This document shows, piece after piece, positions 16,214-25,727 of a stretch of 64,000 nt of DNA. The notes under the pieces were generated by a model. That model was not told the DNA's origin. It did not search any database and saw only the letters and a program-made list of their open reading frames with translations. Positions within the stretch are counted from its first letter, which is position 1. Every line of letters begins with the position of its first letter. Origin of the DNA: Micavibrio sp964400125. GTDB taxonomy: Bacteria; Pseudomonadota; Alphaproteobacteria; Micavibrionales; Micavibrionaceae. Made by a program: the position numbers and the translations under genes. The stretch spans positions 1-64,000 of the forward strand of contig CAYNSR010000006.1 in assembly GCA_964400125.1 (NCBI GenBank), given 5' to 3'.

Positions 16214-17821
16214 ATGGCAGGCACACCCACATTGCAGAAATATGATGGGTGTTCCCTTCTTCGCAGGCATTCAGAACCTGTATTCTGGTGCGTATTTGCC
16301 CTCCTGATCCTGCCCTGGGCATGGGTTCAAGCCCAGCAGGCGACTCACTCCGATCTCCTCTGGCTGGTTGAGGGATTCAACCGGATAATGGAGGGGTACC
16401 GGGGGCCTGAATTTGTTTACGAAACAAACCCGCCACTGAATATATTCACCTATGCCCTTCCAGCGCTGCTGGGAAAATGGACAGGGTTTCCGGTACATTA
16501 CCTCCTGTTCCTGTATACGTCGATCCTGATCCTGATCTCGGCAGCCTCCATCCATGCAATTCTGAAACACTGGCCCTTCCTGCAACGGCAGGACATCATG
16601 ATCGCAATCGCCTTCATGATCCTGACCAATACGATCCTCATCGGGACCCAGTTTGGCGAACGCGACCAGTATATCGGCCTTGCGCTTGTTCCCTTTACGC
16701 TGATGCAACTGGCCATCACTTACGGCCTGCCATATCCGAAAAAACTGAAATGGCCGCTTTTCCTGATCGGAACGGTCTTTATCCTTTTAAAACCGCATCA
16801 CGGACTGATCCCGACGATTCTTCTGGTCCACCGGATGTTCGTGCAACGCCGCTGGACAGTATTCAAGGACGCGGATTTCATAGCGCTATCCATTATGACA
16901 TCACTTTATATCGTGGTGACATGGGTTTTCTTTCAGGACTTTATCAAAGTTATACTTCCCGACGTTTTGGAACTTTACCTTGAAATGAAGAATATGAAGT
17001 CGACGACGACATTGTCCTTTCTGGCCGCCTACACAATTCTGGTCATCGGGTTTTTTCCCTTTATCCTGCAGATCAACCCGCGCCATCGTTTATTGATCGT
17101 GTTTTTTCTGGCCTGCGGCCTTGTCAGTATCATTCCGTTTTATGTGCAGGGAATGTCGTTCCGGTATCATTTGTTCCCGGCATTTACCTTTACCGCCTGC
17201 GGGGCCGGGATGACGCTTCTGGGCCTGTCGCGGAATATCCTGAAAGGCCCTGCGGCGCTGTTTTTCTCCCTGTGCGTGTTTTCTGCGTTTTGTTATTACA
17301 TCAAACCGGTAAATCATGCCTTTCCAAAACACGCAGATTATGCGCATTTGCCCCTGACCACAGCGCTCGCGCCCTGCGCCGGAAAACCGGAATGTACCTT
17401 TTTCATCTTCCACACGAATATGGGGATCGTTCACGAAACCGCGTACTATTCTGGTATTCGCCACGCTTCGCGCTTCGCTGCATTGTGGTTTCTACCTACC
17501 CTGCTGGAAAAGGAGCGGCTGGAATCCCCCCCCCGGGAAGAAACCCTGCGTTTGCGTGAAAAATTTTCCGCCATGATGGCGGAGGATCTGCGGCGTTATA
17601 AACCTGAACTGCTTTTCATTGCCAAGGATATAGAAATAAAAGAAAACAGCTTTCACTTCGTCGAGTATTTTACCGCCCACCAACCCTTCGCGGCGGAATG
17701 GAAAAACTATCGGAAAAGCGGCGACCTCGTACTTCGCCACAGTGACTACTTCACCGGGTCGGAATATGATGATGGGACTGAGGTGAAATACGATGTCTAT
17801 CAGCGCATAGATACGCGATAA
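16214..17821 (+). CDS. Multi-span membrane protein, possibly GT-C glycosyltransferase-like
   Basis: 535 residues, not identified with certainty. About ten hydrophobic segments span residues 23-390, followed by a soluble C-terminal domain of roughly 140 residues. Motifs near the N-terminus (an acidic SDLLWLVEGFNR loop, then YETNPPLN) and the GERDQY loop resemble the periplasmic acidic loops of GT-C polyprenyl-sugar glycosyltransferases, but this is inference. The gene starts three bases after clpX, so it is probably cotranscribed, though no functional link is known. Confidence 0.7.
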   Translation: MAGTPTLQKYDGCSLLRRHSEPVFWCVFALLILPWAWVQAQQATHSDLLWLVEGFNRIMEGYRGPEFVYETNPPLNIFTYALPALLGKWTGFPVHYLLFLYTSILILISAASIHAILKHWPFLQRQDIMIAIAFMILTNTILIGTQFGERDQYIGLALVPFTLMQLAITYGLPYPKKLKWPLFLIGTVFILLKPHHGLIPTILLVHRMFVQRRWTVFKDADFIALSIMTSLYIVVTWVFFQDFIKVILPDVLELYLEMKNMKSTTTLSFLAAYTILVIGFFPFILQINPRHRLLIVFFLACGLVSIIPFYVQGMSFRYHLFPAFTFTACGAGMTLLGLSRNILKGPAALFFSLCVFSAFCYYIKPVNHAFPKHADYAHLPLTTALAPCAGKPECTFFIFHTNMGIVHETAYYSGIRHASRFAALWFLPTLLEKERLESPPREETLRLREKFSAMMAEDLRRYKPELLFIAKDIEIKENSFHFVEYFTAHQPFAAEWKNYRKSGDLVLRHSDYFTGSEYDDGTEVKYDVYQRIDTR

Positions 17822-17937
17822 TTTATGTAAACAACAATTTAATACCTTATTATCCATTACAAAACTATACTGTTCTGAGATTCTTCCAACGCGGTTCTGC
17901 CGTTCAAAAATCCATCCTGAATCGGGGTTTTATTCAT

Positions 17938-18897
17938 ATGACACAGACAAAGATACAGCCTGATCCCAACACAAAATACCGCCTTATCACCCGTAGCGAT
18001 ATGGACGGGCTGGTGTGCGCCATTCTCCTGCGGGAACTGGATATGATCGACGAAATCAAATTCGTCCACCCCAAGGATATGCAGGACGGGATCATCGAGG
18101 TTGGCCCCCGCGATATCACGACAAACCTTCCCTATGTCCCCGGCGCGTATCTTGTTTTCGATCACCACGCCAGCGAAATTGACCGTATCGGGGAAATTCC
18201 CGCCAACTATGTCTCCGATACATCCGCCCCCTCCGCGGCGCGCGTCGTCTACAACTATTTCGGCGGCAAGGAAAAATTTCCGCATGTCACCGATGACATG
18301 ATGCGCGCCGTAGACAAGGCCGACTCCGCAGCCTTCACCAAGGATGACATTTTGCATCCGAAAGGGTGGGAATTGCTCAGCTTTATCATGGATGCCCGGA
18401 CGGGGCTGGGGCGTTTCCGCGACTTCAATATTTCGAATTACGATCTGATGATGATGCTGATCGATTACTGCCGCGAACATCGGTCTATCGATGATATTCT
18501 GGCGATGCCGGATGTCAGGGAGCGCGTCGATCTGTATGAATCGCACAAGGTCAAGGCCCGCGCCCAGATTGAAAAACGATCGACCCTGCACGGGAACCTC
18601 GTCGTGCTCGACCTGCGCGATGAAGATATCATCTTTGCGACGAACCGCTTTATCGTCTATGCGCTGTTCCCACAATGCAATATTTCCATTCATGTGTTAT
18701 GGGGGAAGGCCCAGCAAAATACCGTTTTTGCCGTCGGAAAATCTATTCTCAACCGGACCAGCCACACCAATATCGGCGCATTGATGCTTGAATATGGCGG
18801 CGGCGGCCATGAAGCCGCAGGAACCTGTCAGGTCGCCAATGAGGATGCCGAGCGCGTTCTCGAGGAGTTGAAGGCACGAATCAACGCCGATGGATGA
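17938..18897 (+). CDS. DHH-family phosphoesterase
   Basis: 319-residue member of the DHH/DHHA1 phosphoesterase superfamily (nanoRNases, RecJ, exopolyphosphatase-like). Metal-binding motifs: RSDMDGLVCA near residue 20, the signature FDHHASE near residue 80, and DKADSAAF near 125. The C-terminal DHHA1 motif GGGGHEAAGTC is present. Substrate (short RNA, cyclic dinucleotide or polyphosphate) cannot be told from the sequence. It overlaps the photolyase gene by four bases (ATGA), implying cotranscription. No strong Shine-Dalgarno site precedes it. Confidence 0.85.
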   Translation: MTQTKIQPDPNTKYRLITRSDMDGLVCAILLRELDMIDEIKFVHPKDMQDGIIEVGPRDITTNLPYVPGAYLVFDHHASEIDRIGEIPANYVSDTSAPSAARVVYNYFGGKEKFPHVTDDMMRAVDKADSAAFTKDDILHPKGWELLSFIMDARTGLGRFRDFNISNYDLMMMLIDYCREHRSIDDILAMPDVRERVDLYESHKVKARAQIEKRSTLHGNLVVLDLRDEDIIFATNRFIVYALFPQCNISIHVLWGKAQQNTVFAVGKSILNRTSHTNIGALMLEYGGGGHEAAGTCQVANEDAERVLEELKARINADG

Positions 18898-20342
18898 CGG
18901 AGTCTTCCATGCCATCCCCCGTCATCGTCTGGTTCCGGCAGGATCTTCGCCTTTCGGACCATCCGGCGCTTGTAGAGGCCGCCAAGACAGGCACCCCTCT
19001 TCTCCCGGTTTATATTCTTGATGATATAAATTCCGGCCCGTGGAAAGCGGGTGGAGCCGGGCGCTGGTGGCTGCATCATTCCCTGTTGGCGCTCAACAAT
19101 TCCCTTTCCGGGAATCTCGCCTGCTACGCCGGAGACGCACAGGAAATACTCGCGCATATCGTCCGGCAGACAAAGGCCCACGCCGTTTACTGGAATCGCT
19201 GCTACGAACCATGGCGGATCGCGCGGGATACCCGCATAAAGGCTGATCTGGAAGTTGATGGCATCACCGTCAAAAGCTTCAATGCCAGCCTGCTTTATGA
19301 ACCGTGGTCGGTCAAAAAGAACGACGGCACACCTTATCATGTCTTCACCCCGTTTTTTCGCAAAGGGTGTTCCGGGTGCGGCGAACCGGAACCACCCTTG
19401 CCCGCTCCGGGGCGAATACCCATGATGCGACCGCCGGAAGGCTCAAAATCAATCGCCGACCTTGGGCTTCTGCCGGACGGGGTGCGCTGGGATAAAAAAA
19501 TGCAGCCCCACTGGAATATTGGTGAACAGGGCGCACAGAAGCGTCTTGCCGATTTTCTCGATCACGGATTGAAAGGATACCGCGACGGACGCAATGTCCC
19601 ATCAAAAAACAATGTCTCGCGTCTGTCGCCGCACTTGCATTTCGGGGAGATATCCCCGCGCAAAATCTGGCATGATGTCCGGCAACGCATGATCGCTGAA
19701 AATCTTGAAACCGACGGCGATCATTTTTTAACCGAAATGGGCTGGCGTGAATTTTCCTACAACCTCTTGTACTACAACCACGATCTGCCGAGCGTGCCAT
19801 TACAGAAACGCTTCGAAAGATTCCCGTGGAGCCAAGATGACAAGGCCCTTGTGGCATGGAAACGCGGACAGACGGGATACCCGATTGTCGATGCGGGCAT
19901 GCGGGAACTCTGGCAAACCGGATATATGCACAATCGCGTCCGCATGATTACCGGATCGTTTCTGGTCAAGGATTTGCTGTTGCACTGGACAGAGGGAGAA
20001 AAATGGTTCTGGGATTGTCTGGTCGATGCGGATCTGGCCAACAATGCCGCAAGCTGGCAGTGGATTGCCGGATGCGGCGCCGATGCGGCCCCCTATTTCC
20101 GCATTTTCAATCCCGTCAGTCAGGGAGAAAAATTCGATCCCCAAGGCGACTATGTCCGGCGCTTCGTCCCTGAACTGGCCAAACTGCCGGATGCGTATAT
20201 CCATCGCCCGTGGGAAGCTCCGCAATCTGTTCTGAAGGAATGCTGCCTCTTGCTCGGGAAAGACTACCCCATGCCGATCATCGATCATAAAACCGCGCGC
20301 AACCGGGCGCTGGAGGCTTTCCAGACGACCAAAAATGCCTGA
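18894..20342 (+). CDS. phrB: Deoxyribodipyrimidine photo-lyase
   Basis: Cryptochrome/photolyase family enzyme that repairs UV-induced pyrimidine dimers using light and reduced FAD. 482 residues: an N-terminal antenna domain beginning VIVWFRQDLRLSDHPAL, then the FAD domain with SRLSPHLHFGEISPR, GYPIVDAGMRELWQTGYMHNR, and the region DADLANNAASWQWIAGCGADAAPYFRIFNP. These are those of class I CPD photolyases. The start overlaps the DHH stop; a second ATG at 18909 is also plausible. Repair specificity is inferred from the family. Confidence 0.93.
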   Translation: MTESSMPSPVIVWFRQDLRLSDHPALVEAAKTGTPLLPVYILDDINSGPWKAGGAGRWWLHHSLLALNNSLSGNLACYAGDAQEILAHIVRQTKAHAVYWNRCYEPWRIARDTRIKADLEVDGITVKSFNASLLYEPWSVKKNDGTPYHVFTPFFRKGCSGCGEPEPPLPAPGRIPMMRPPEGSKSIADLGLLPDGVRWDKKMQPHWNIGEQGAQKRLADFLDHGLKGYRDGRNVPSKNNVSRLSPHLHFGEISPRKIWHDVRQRMIAENLETDGDHFLTEMGWREFSYNLLYYNHDLPSVPLQKRFERFPWSQDDKALVAWKRGQTGYPIVDAGMRELWQTGYMHNRVRMITGSFLVKDLLLHWTEGEKWFWDCLVDADLANNAASWQWIAGCGADAAPYFRIFNPVSQGEKFDPQGDYVRRFVPELAKLPDAYIHRPWEAPQSVLKECCLLLGKDYPMPIIDHKTARNRALEAFQTTKNA

Positions 20343-20399
20343 ACCGTCTTCTCCCGCGACACTTTGCTTTTGAATGTCCACACGGACTGGACTTTCCCG

Positions 20400-20936
20400 C
20401 TATTCCTGCGGAATAAATCGCAATCCCAGGGTTCCAGAAAGTTCCCGCGCGAAAGTTTCCGCCTGCGCTTTGGTTTCAAAACTGCGGATATGGATGGTTT
20501 GGGAGCGTTTCGGGTGGTTGAGGAAAACATCATAATACATGCCGTTACGACCATTGCCAACGCGCAAGGCCACGCCCTTGTAGGCGGTGATGACAACTGA
20601 TATCGGTTCGGGCAGAACACTCAGGCCCGTGCGCGACAGAGGAAATAAATCGACCTTTGTGTTGCCTATCCGGAAGCGTCCGAAATCGCCGTTCAGGGGA
20701 ATAATCACCAGACGCAGAACAATCAGCTCCGCCGCCATCAGCACAAAAAGCCCGCCGATAATCAGGGCCGACGGCGGGTCCGTAGCATCAGGGGCCAGAA
20801 AAAGCGTGAAGATAATCGCCAGCATCATCACAGAGACGACCGAACCGAAGACCATAACCCTCATGATAAAGGGCCACCGTGTGTGGCCCTCGATCGGAAG
20901 GTGGATACGCGCCTGTGTGCCCGTATCGTGCATCAT
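20400..20936 (-). CDS. Membrane protein of the DUF2244 type
   Basis: 178 residues with two adjacent hydrophobic segments at about residues 25-50 and 58-80, then a soluble C-terminal domain. The layout and RRIGNTKVDLF-like central part suggest the DUF2244 type of alphaproteobacterial membrane protein, but this is a weak match by eye. It starts directly after the stop of the MarR-type gene, so the two form a small operon. Function unknown. Confidence 0.6.
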   Translation of the reverse strand: MMHDTGTQARIHLPIEGHTRWPFIMRVMVFGSVVSVMMLAIIFTLFLAPDATDPPSALIIGGLFVLMAAELIVLRLVIIPLNGDFGRFRIGNTKVDLFPLSRTGLSVLPEPISVVITAYKGVALRVGNGRNGMYYDVFLNHPKRSQTIHIRSFETKAQAETFARELSGTLGLRFIPQE

Positions 20937-21431
20937 CTACTCGAAATCTTCGTCCAGAGAGGACAGACCGCTGAAATTGGTCTGGCTGGCCCAGAAACGT
21001 TCCATCAGGTGAAGAGTCAGATTGAGTTGAGTCAGGCGGTCATTGGTCAGATCTGTGCCACTCAGCTTGTCTTCGTGACGCATCAACATGGTTTCGATCA
21101 CGTTGCGAAGCTTCGCCCCTTTTGCCGACAGACGCACGCGGATCGAGCGCTTGTCATGAACGGAGCGTTCCTGTTCCAGATAGCCATTTTCAACCATCTT
21201 CTTAACATTATAGGACACGTTGGAGCCAAGGTAATAGCCGCGAAGCGTCAACTCCCCGACCGTCAATTCATCATCGCCAATGTTATAGAGGATCATCGAC
21301 TGGACGTTGTTGATGTCCTGAATGCCATGGCGGTCAAGCTCGGCCTTCAGCACATCGAGGAAGTAACGGTGCAGGCGCTCGGTCAACTGGATGGCTTCGT
21401 AATAGGGCGTGGTCACGATCAGGACTCCCAT
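20937..21431 (-). CDS. MarR-family winged-helix regulator
   Basis: 164-residue transcription regulator. The winged-helix DNA-binding part is at about residues 40-125: TVGELTLRGYYLGSNVSYNVKKMVENGYLEQERSVHDKRSIRVRLSAKG. This resembles the alphaproteobacterial LdtR/PetP type of MarR proteins. The ATG at 21431 is used; a GTG at 21416 has a better Shine-Dalgarno stretch (GGGAG) and may be the true start. The target is unknown; the membrane protein downstream is a natural candidate. Confidence 0.8.
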   Translation of the reverse strand: MGVLIVTTPYYEAIQLTERLHRYFLDVLKAELDRHGIQDINNVQSMILYNIGDDELTVGELTLRGYYLGSNVSYNVKKMVENGYLEQERSVHDKRSIRVRLSAKGAKLRNVIETMLMRHEDKLSGTDLTNDRLTQLNLTLHLMERFWASQTNFSGLSSLDEDFE

Positions 21432-21528
21432 AAGGACTTATGCGTGGGCGGGATATTCAGAAGAAGAACTCCCGGAGATGATAAATCAGATATAGCGCAT
21501 GACAAGTTAATTTTTGTTTTACAGCCGC

Positions 21529-22644
21529 TTATGCCGGGACTGGCGGTGTAATCGCGTCAAGATCGGGGATGTCCGGCGCAAAATAATTTGCGATAACATC
21601 GTCAGAAACATCCTCCAGCCTTGCCGGATTCCATTGCGGCTTCCGGTCCTTGTCGATCAGGGCGGCACGGATTCCTTCGTAGAAATCATGCCCCAGCACA
21701 AAACGGATCGACAGGCGGTAATCCATGGCGGTCACTTCGTCAAAACTGCGCCCCTGCATCTTCTGGTAATAGGTATGCGTGAGCTTCAAGCTGGTGGGGG
21801 ACCGGCTGCGCATGATGGCCGCCGTCCGGGCGGCAAAATCGTGCCCGGGCTCATCTAAAGCATCAAGTATTTTTTCTACTGTTTTGTTTTCAAATGCATT
21901 TTCAATGATAGAGACCACACTGCGGAGCGTTTCATTTTTTGGCGCGTGGCTTTGGTGCATGCCTTCAAGGACAGCTTGCGGCGCGGCGGCACCCTCGCAG
22001 ATTTTGGCGACGCATTCTTCAATTCTGGCCGAAGGCATGGAATGACTGGCCAAACCGAAGGCCATCATATTGGCCCCGTTCACGGTATGCCCGGTCAGAG
22101 CCATCCAGTGCCCCATGCGATTGGCTACGCGGGTCAGGTAATACATGCTGCCAACATCGGGGAAAAAGCCAATCCCGGTTTCCGGCATGGCAAAATTGGT
22201 GTTTTCGGTGGCAACACGGTAACGGCACGGTCCGGCCACACCGAACCCGCCGCCCATGGTAATGCCGTCCATCATGGCAACGATTGGCTTGGGGTAAGAA
22301 AACAGCTCCCGGTTCATCATGTATTCTTCGGCGAAATAGGTTCTGGCCAGCGCCGCCTTTTCCACCGGGTCGCTTAAGCCGACCCCGGCATGGTAGACGG
22401 CCTTGATATCCCCTCCGGCGCAAAAAGCCCGGCCCCCCGCCCCCTTGAAAATAAGGGCTCTTACATTCTCCACCCCCCTGCAATCAGCCAAAACCTTCCG
22501 GATTGCCCGGATCATTCCCAGAGTCAGGGCATTGAGCGCCTCGGGGCGATTCAAGGTGATAACCATCGCAGAATTCCTGCGTTCTGCACTGATATGCGGG
22601 TCTGGGACCTGATCTGGCAGCATTTTTTCTTTCACTTTCTTCAT
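21529..22644 (-). CDS. Enoyl-CoA hydratase/isomerase family protein, 3-hydroxyisobutyryl-CoA hydrolase-like
   Basis: Crotonase-fold enzyme of about 371 residues, the length and domain order of 3-hydroxyisobutyryl-CoA hydrolase (valine catabolism). It shows ITLNRPEALNALTLGMIR, the oxyanion-hole motif FKGAGGRAFCAGGDIKAVY, MDGITMGGGFGVAGP, and the catalytic acid region MPETGIGFFPDVGSMYYL. The start at 22644 or an in-frame ATG at 22623 both look possible; the long frame above is unsupported. It diverges from hemB, with about 50 bases between the starts. Confidence 0.88.
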   Translation of the reverse strand: MKKVKEKMLPDQVPDPHISAERRNSAMVITLNRPEALNALTLGMIRAIRKVLADCRGVENVRALIFKGAGGRAFCAGGDIKAVYHAGVGLSDPVEKAALARTYFAEEYMMNRELFSYPKPIVAMMDGITMGGGFGVAGPCRYRVATENTNFAMPETGIGFFPDVGSMYYLTRVANRMGHWMALTGHTVNGANMMAFGLASHSMPSARIEECVAKICEGAAAPQAVLEGMHQSHAPKNETLRSVVSIIENAFENKTVEKILDALDEPGHDFAARTAAIMRSRSPTSLKLTHTYYQKMQGRSFDEVTAMDYRLSIRFVLGHDFYEGIRAALIDKDRKPQWNPARLEDVSDDVIANYFAPDIPDLDAITPPVPA

Positions 22645-22692
22645 AAATCCATTAACCAATTGGCGTACATCACCATACAGGAAGAATGTAAA

Positions 22693-23742
22693 ATGAGTGA
22701 AAACAATCCGCTCCGCGTCATCGCCCGCCAGCAAAATCCGGCGATGGACACCGTCGATCTCGGCATTCGCACCCGCATGCGCCGCAACCGCACCCATGGA
22801 TGGGTCCGGAACATGGTCGCGGAAAACACCTTGAGCGCCGCCGACCTGATCTGGCCGCTTTTCGTGACCGAAGGGGACAATCACCGTGAGGCCATCAAAA
22901 CCATGCCGGGGGTGGAGCGCCTGTCGATTGATCTGGTGGTCAGGGCCGTTGCAGACGCCCATGCGCACGGCATTCCCGCCATTGCCCTGTTTCCCGTGAC
23001 ACCGCCCCATCTAAAAACGCCCGATGGCGCGGAAGCATGGAACCCCGGTAACCTGATCTGCCGCGCCATGCGCGCCATTAAAAAGGCCGCCCCGGACATC
23101 GGGATTATCGCCGATGTCGCACTCGACCCCTATACCAGTCACGGCCATGACGGGCTGATGTCCGAAGACGGGCGGATTCTGAACGATGAAAGCGTGGCGG
23201 CCCTGATAAAACAGGCCCTCAATCAGGCCGAAGCCGGGGCCGATATCATCGCCCCGTCCGATATGATGGACGGACGCATCGGCGCAATCCGCGATGCGCT
23301 GGATGAGGCCGGATATCTGGATGTGAAAATAATGTCCTATGCGGCCAAATACGCCAGCGCGTTTTACGGCCCGTTCCGCGACGCGGTGGGTTCGGGAGGT
23401 TTGCTGAAGGGTGACAAAAAAACCTATCAGATGGACCCCGCCAACAGCGATGAGGCCTTGCGCGAAGTCGCGCTCGATCTTGAAGAAGGGGCCGATATGG
23501 TGATGGTCAAACCCGGCTTGCCCTATCTGGACGTTGTTTTTCGCGTCAAGGAAGAATTCCGCGTCCCCACCTTCGCCTATAACGTTTCCGGCGAATACGC
23601 GATGATCAAATGGGCGGCGGAAAACGGGGCGCTCGATTACAACAAGGCGATGATGGAAATGCTGCTGGCCTTCAAGCGCGCCGGGGCAGACGGCATTTTG
23701 ACCTATGCGGCGATGGATGCCGCGCGTTTGTTGAAAAAATGA
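22693..23742 (+). CDS. hemB: Porphobilinogen synthase (delta-aminolevulinic acid dehydratase)
   Basis: Condenses two 5-aminolevulinate molecules to porphobilinogen in heme synthesis. 349 residues from the ATG at 22693, preceded by AGGAAGAATG. Key regions include RRNRTHGWVRNMV, DVALDPYTSHGHDG, APSDMMDGR, the first Schiff-base lysine in MSYAAKYAS, and the second in MVKPGLPYLD. The DPYTSHGHDG form lacks the cysteine triad of zinc HemB, so it is probably the Mg-dependent type. The gene faces away from the hydrolase-like gene. Confidence 0.96.
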   Translation: MSENNPLRVIARQQNPAMDTVDLGIRTRMRRNRTHGWVRNMVAENTLSAADLIWPLFVTEGDNHREAIKTMPGVERLSIDLVVRAVADAHAHGIPAIALFPVTPPHLKTPDGAEAWNPGNLICRAMRAIKKAAPDIGIIADVALDPYTSHGHDGLMSEDGRILNDESVAALIKQALNQAEAGADIIAPSDMMDGRIGAIRDALDEAGYLDVKIMSYAAKYASAFYGPFRDAVGSGGLLKGDKKTYQMDPANSDEALREVALDLEEGADMVMVKPGLPYLDVVFRVKEEFRVPTFAYNVSGEYAMIKWAAENGALDYNKAMMEMLLAFKRAGADGILTYAAMDAARLLKK

Positions 23743-23767
23743 TTCCTTCACCAATTACCTGATTTTT

Positions 23768-23855
23768 GTCATCCCCGGCTCGACCGGGGATCCAGAAATA
23801 TCAGCCATATTCTGGCGTTTATTCCCCTATATCCCTGGTCAGGCCGGGGATGACA
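23768..23855. repeat. Dispersed palindromic element, copy 4
   Basis: Paired segments gtcatccccggctcgaccgg and ccggggatgac flank a longer interior with internal pairing (gatccagaa...attctgg). It lies between hemB and the EAL gene and may act as a stem-loop in the hemB transcript. Confidence 0.75.
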
Positions 23856-23973
23856 GCGGGTTTTGGGGCGTTACGGTCAAAATAATTTTAAATTTTGCTA
23901 TATTTCTCCAAACGCCCTGTTTCCCTTTACCAATTCCTAAATCTCCGCTGGCAGACTCAAGGGGAAAGGGCAC

Positions 23974-25632
23974 ATGGCCAGCAGCCTGATGAGCGACGAC
24001 AAAGTCAAGCAACAGCGGGATCGGTTTCTCGCGTTTTCCTTCGCCTCGGCTGACCTTTTTATCGAGGTCGGCAGTGACGGGCTTATCACATTTGCGCTCG
24101 GCGCCGCACGCAGCCTGACGGGCATTAACGAAAAACATATCATGGGACAAAGCTGGCTTAGCCTTTTTGCCGCCGACGACCGCAGCACGGTCTATCACAT
24201 GCGCGAAAATTCCAAACTCGCCGCGCGTTGCGGTCCGTATCTGATAACGCTTGATGAAGCCATCGGCGATGGTCGGCAGGCCATTGTCACCGGAATCAGA
24301 ATGCCCGACAGCGAAAAATTTTACATGACCATCGGCTTCACAAATGTCCTCATGGCAAAATACGCACAAAGCGTTGAGGAGCAGGAACAACGCGGCACGC
24401 TCATGGACAAGGATTCCTTCCTGCAGGCCGCCAAAGAAACGCTCGATCTGGCCCGTTCTCTCGGTCAGGAACTGGATCTGACTCTGATTGATATCGACAA
24501 TATCGATGATGTCAAAAAACGCCTCGGGGATGACAAGTGGAGTGATTTTACCGGGGCCGTTACCCACCTTCTTAACGCCAAATCCGTCGATGGCCGGGCC
24601 GCAGCAGAGGTCAAGGAGGGCCGCTACAGCGTCATTCACGACCGCAATACGGATGCCGAAGCATTGAAGGCGGAAATCGAGCGTCTGGCGCAGGCAAACG
24701 ACCCCAATGGCGAGGGATTTACAATCGGCGGAAAGACTGTTTCTGCCGATCTTGAATCTTTAAGCGAACGCGACACCACCAAGGCGCTGATTTATACGAT
24801 CAACGAGTTTGAACGCAAGGGAACGTCCCTGACCATCGAAAACCTTAACTCGAGTTTCAAGGCCTATGTCAGCGCCAATGCGCAAAAAATCCTGCAATTC
24901 AAGACCATGGTCGAACAATTGAATTTCGATCTGCATTTCCAACCGATCATAGATCTTAACAATGATGAGGTTTCACACTTTGAAATGCTCTCGCGCTTCA
25001 AGGATCAGGGATCGACACAGGAATGGATTGTTTTCGGCGAAGATATCGGCATGGCCGCCGATTTTGATATCGCCGTATGCGAACGCGCCATCAACTACCT
25101 GCTCTACAAATCGCAGGGCCGCAGAACAAAATTCGCCGTCAATCTGTCCGGCCAGTCGATGCAGAACGAACAGTTTTTCAAAACCCTGCATACCAAGTTG
25201 CAGATGAATAAAGGTCTGTCGGAACGCATGATGTTTGAAATTACGGAGTCGAACGCCATTCAGGATCTGGACATGGTGAATCACTTTATCCAGATCCTGC
25301 AAAATGACGGGTTCAAGGTTTGTCTGGATGATTTTGGTGCCGGATCGGCATCGTTCCAATATATCCAGCGCCTGCATGTGAATTATGTTAAAATTGACGG
25401 GGCCTACACCAAAAAAATCCTGACCTCGGATCGTGAGGGCATTATGGTCAAAAATCTGGCGCAGATGTGCAGGGACCTCGACATCAGGGTCATCGCCGAG
25501 ATGATTGAAAATCAGGAGCAAGCCGAACGCATGCGCGGCCTCGGCGTCCAGTACGGGCAAGGCTACCTGTTTGCGAAACCATCGGCAAAACCGGAATATG
25601 AGAATAATAAATCCGGACGGAAAGCCGTCTAG
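23974..25632 (+). CDS. EAL-domain protein with PAS-like sensor part
   Basis: Cyclic di-GMP phosphodiesterase candidate, 552 residues. The N-terminal 120 residues look PAS-like (FIEVGSDGLITFALGAARSLTG). The middle (about 140-250) resembles a degenerate GGDEF region without the GGDEF motif. The C-terminal EAL domain (about 305-540) has FEMLSRF in place of EAL, FAVNLSGQ, ITESNAI, LDDFGAGSASF, VKIDGAY and the Gln of YGQGYLF. The metal and catalytic residues seem present, so it may be active. The motAB genes follow, suggesting motility control by c-di-GMP. Confidence 0.85.
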   Translation: MASSLMSDDKVKQQRDRFLAFSFASADLFIEVGSDGLITFALGAARSLTGINEKHIMGQSWLSLFAADDRSTVYHMRENSKLAARCGPYLITLDEAIGDGRQAIVTGIRMPDSEKFYMTIGFTNVLMAKYAQSVEEQEQRGTLMDKDSFLQAAKETLDLARSLGQELDLTLIDIDNIDDVKKRLGDDKWSDFTGAVTHLLNAKSVDGRAAAEVKEGRYSVIHDRNTDAEALKAEIERLAQANDPNGEGFTIGGKTVSADLESLSERDTTKALIYTINEFERKGTSLTIENLNSSFKAYVSANAQKILQFKTMVEQLNFDLHFQPIIDLNNDEVSHFEMLSRFKDQGSTQEWIVFGEDIGMAADFDIAVCERAINYLLYKSQGRRTKFAVNLSGQSMQNEQFFKTLHTKLQMNKGLSERMMFEITESNAIQDLDMVNHFIQILQNDGFKVCLDDFGAGSASFQYIQRLHVNYVKIDGAYTKKILTSDREGIMVKNLAQMCRDLDIRVIAEMIENQEQAERMRGLGVQYGQGYLFAKPSAKPEYENNKSGRKAV

Positions 25633-25727
25633 TTCTCCGCTTCTGCCTTGATACAGCAACAAAAAAAGACGATGCTTGCAGAACAAGCGAATCTTGTGGC
25701 AACAACCTTGGAACGGGTTCACGGCGT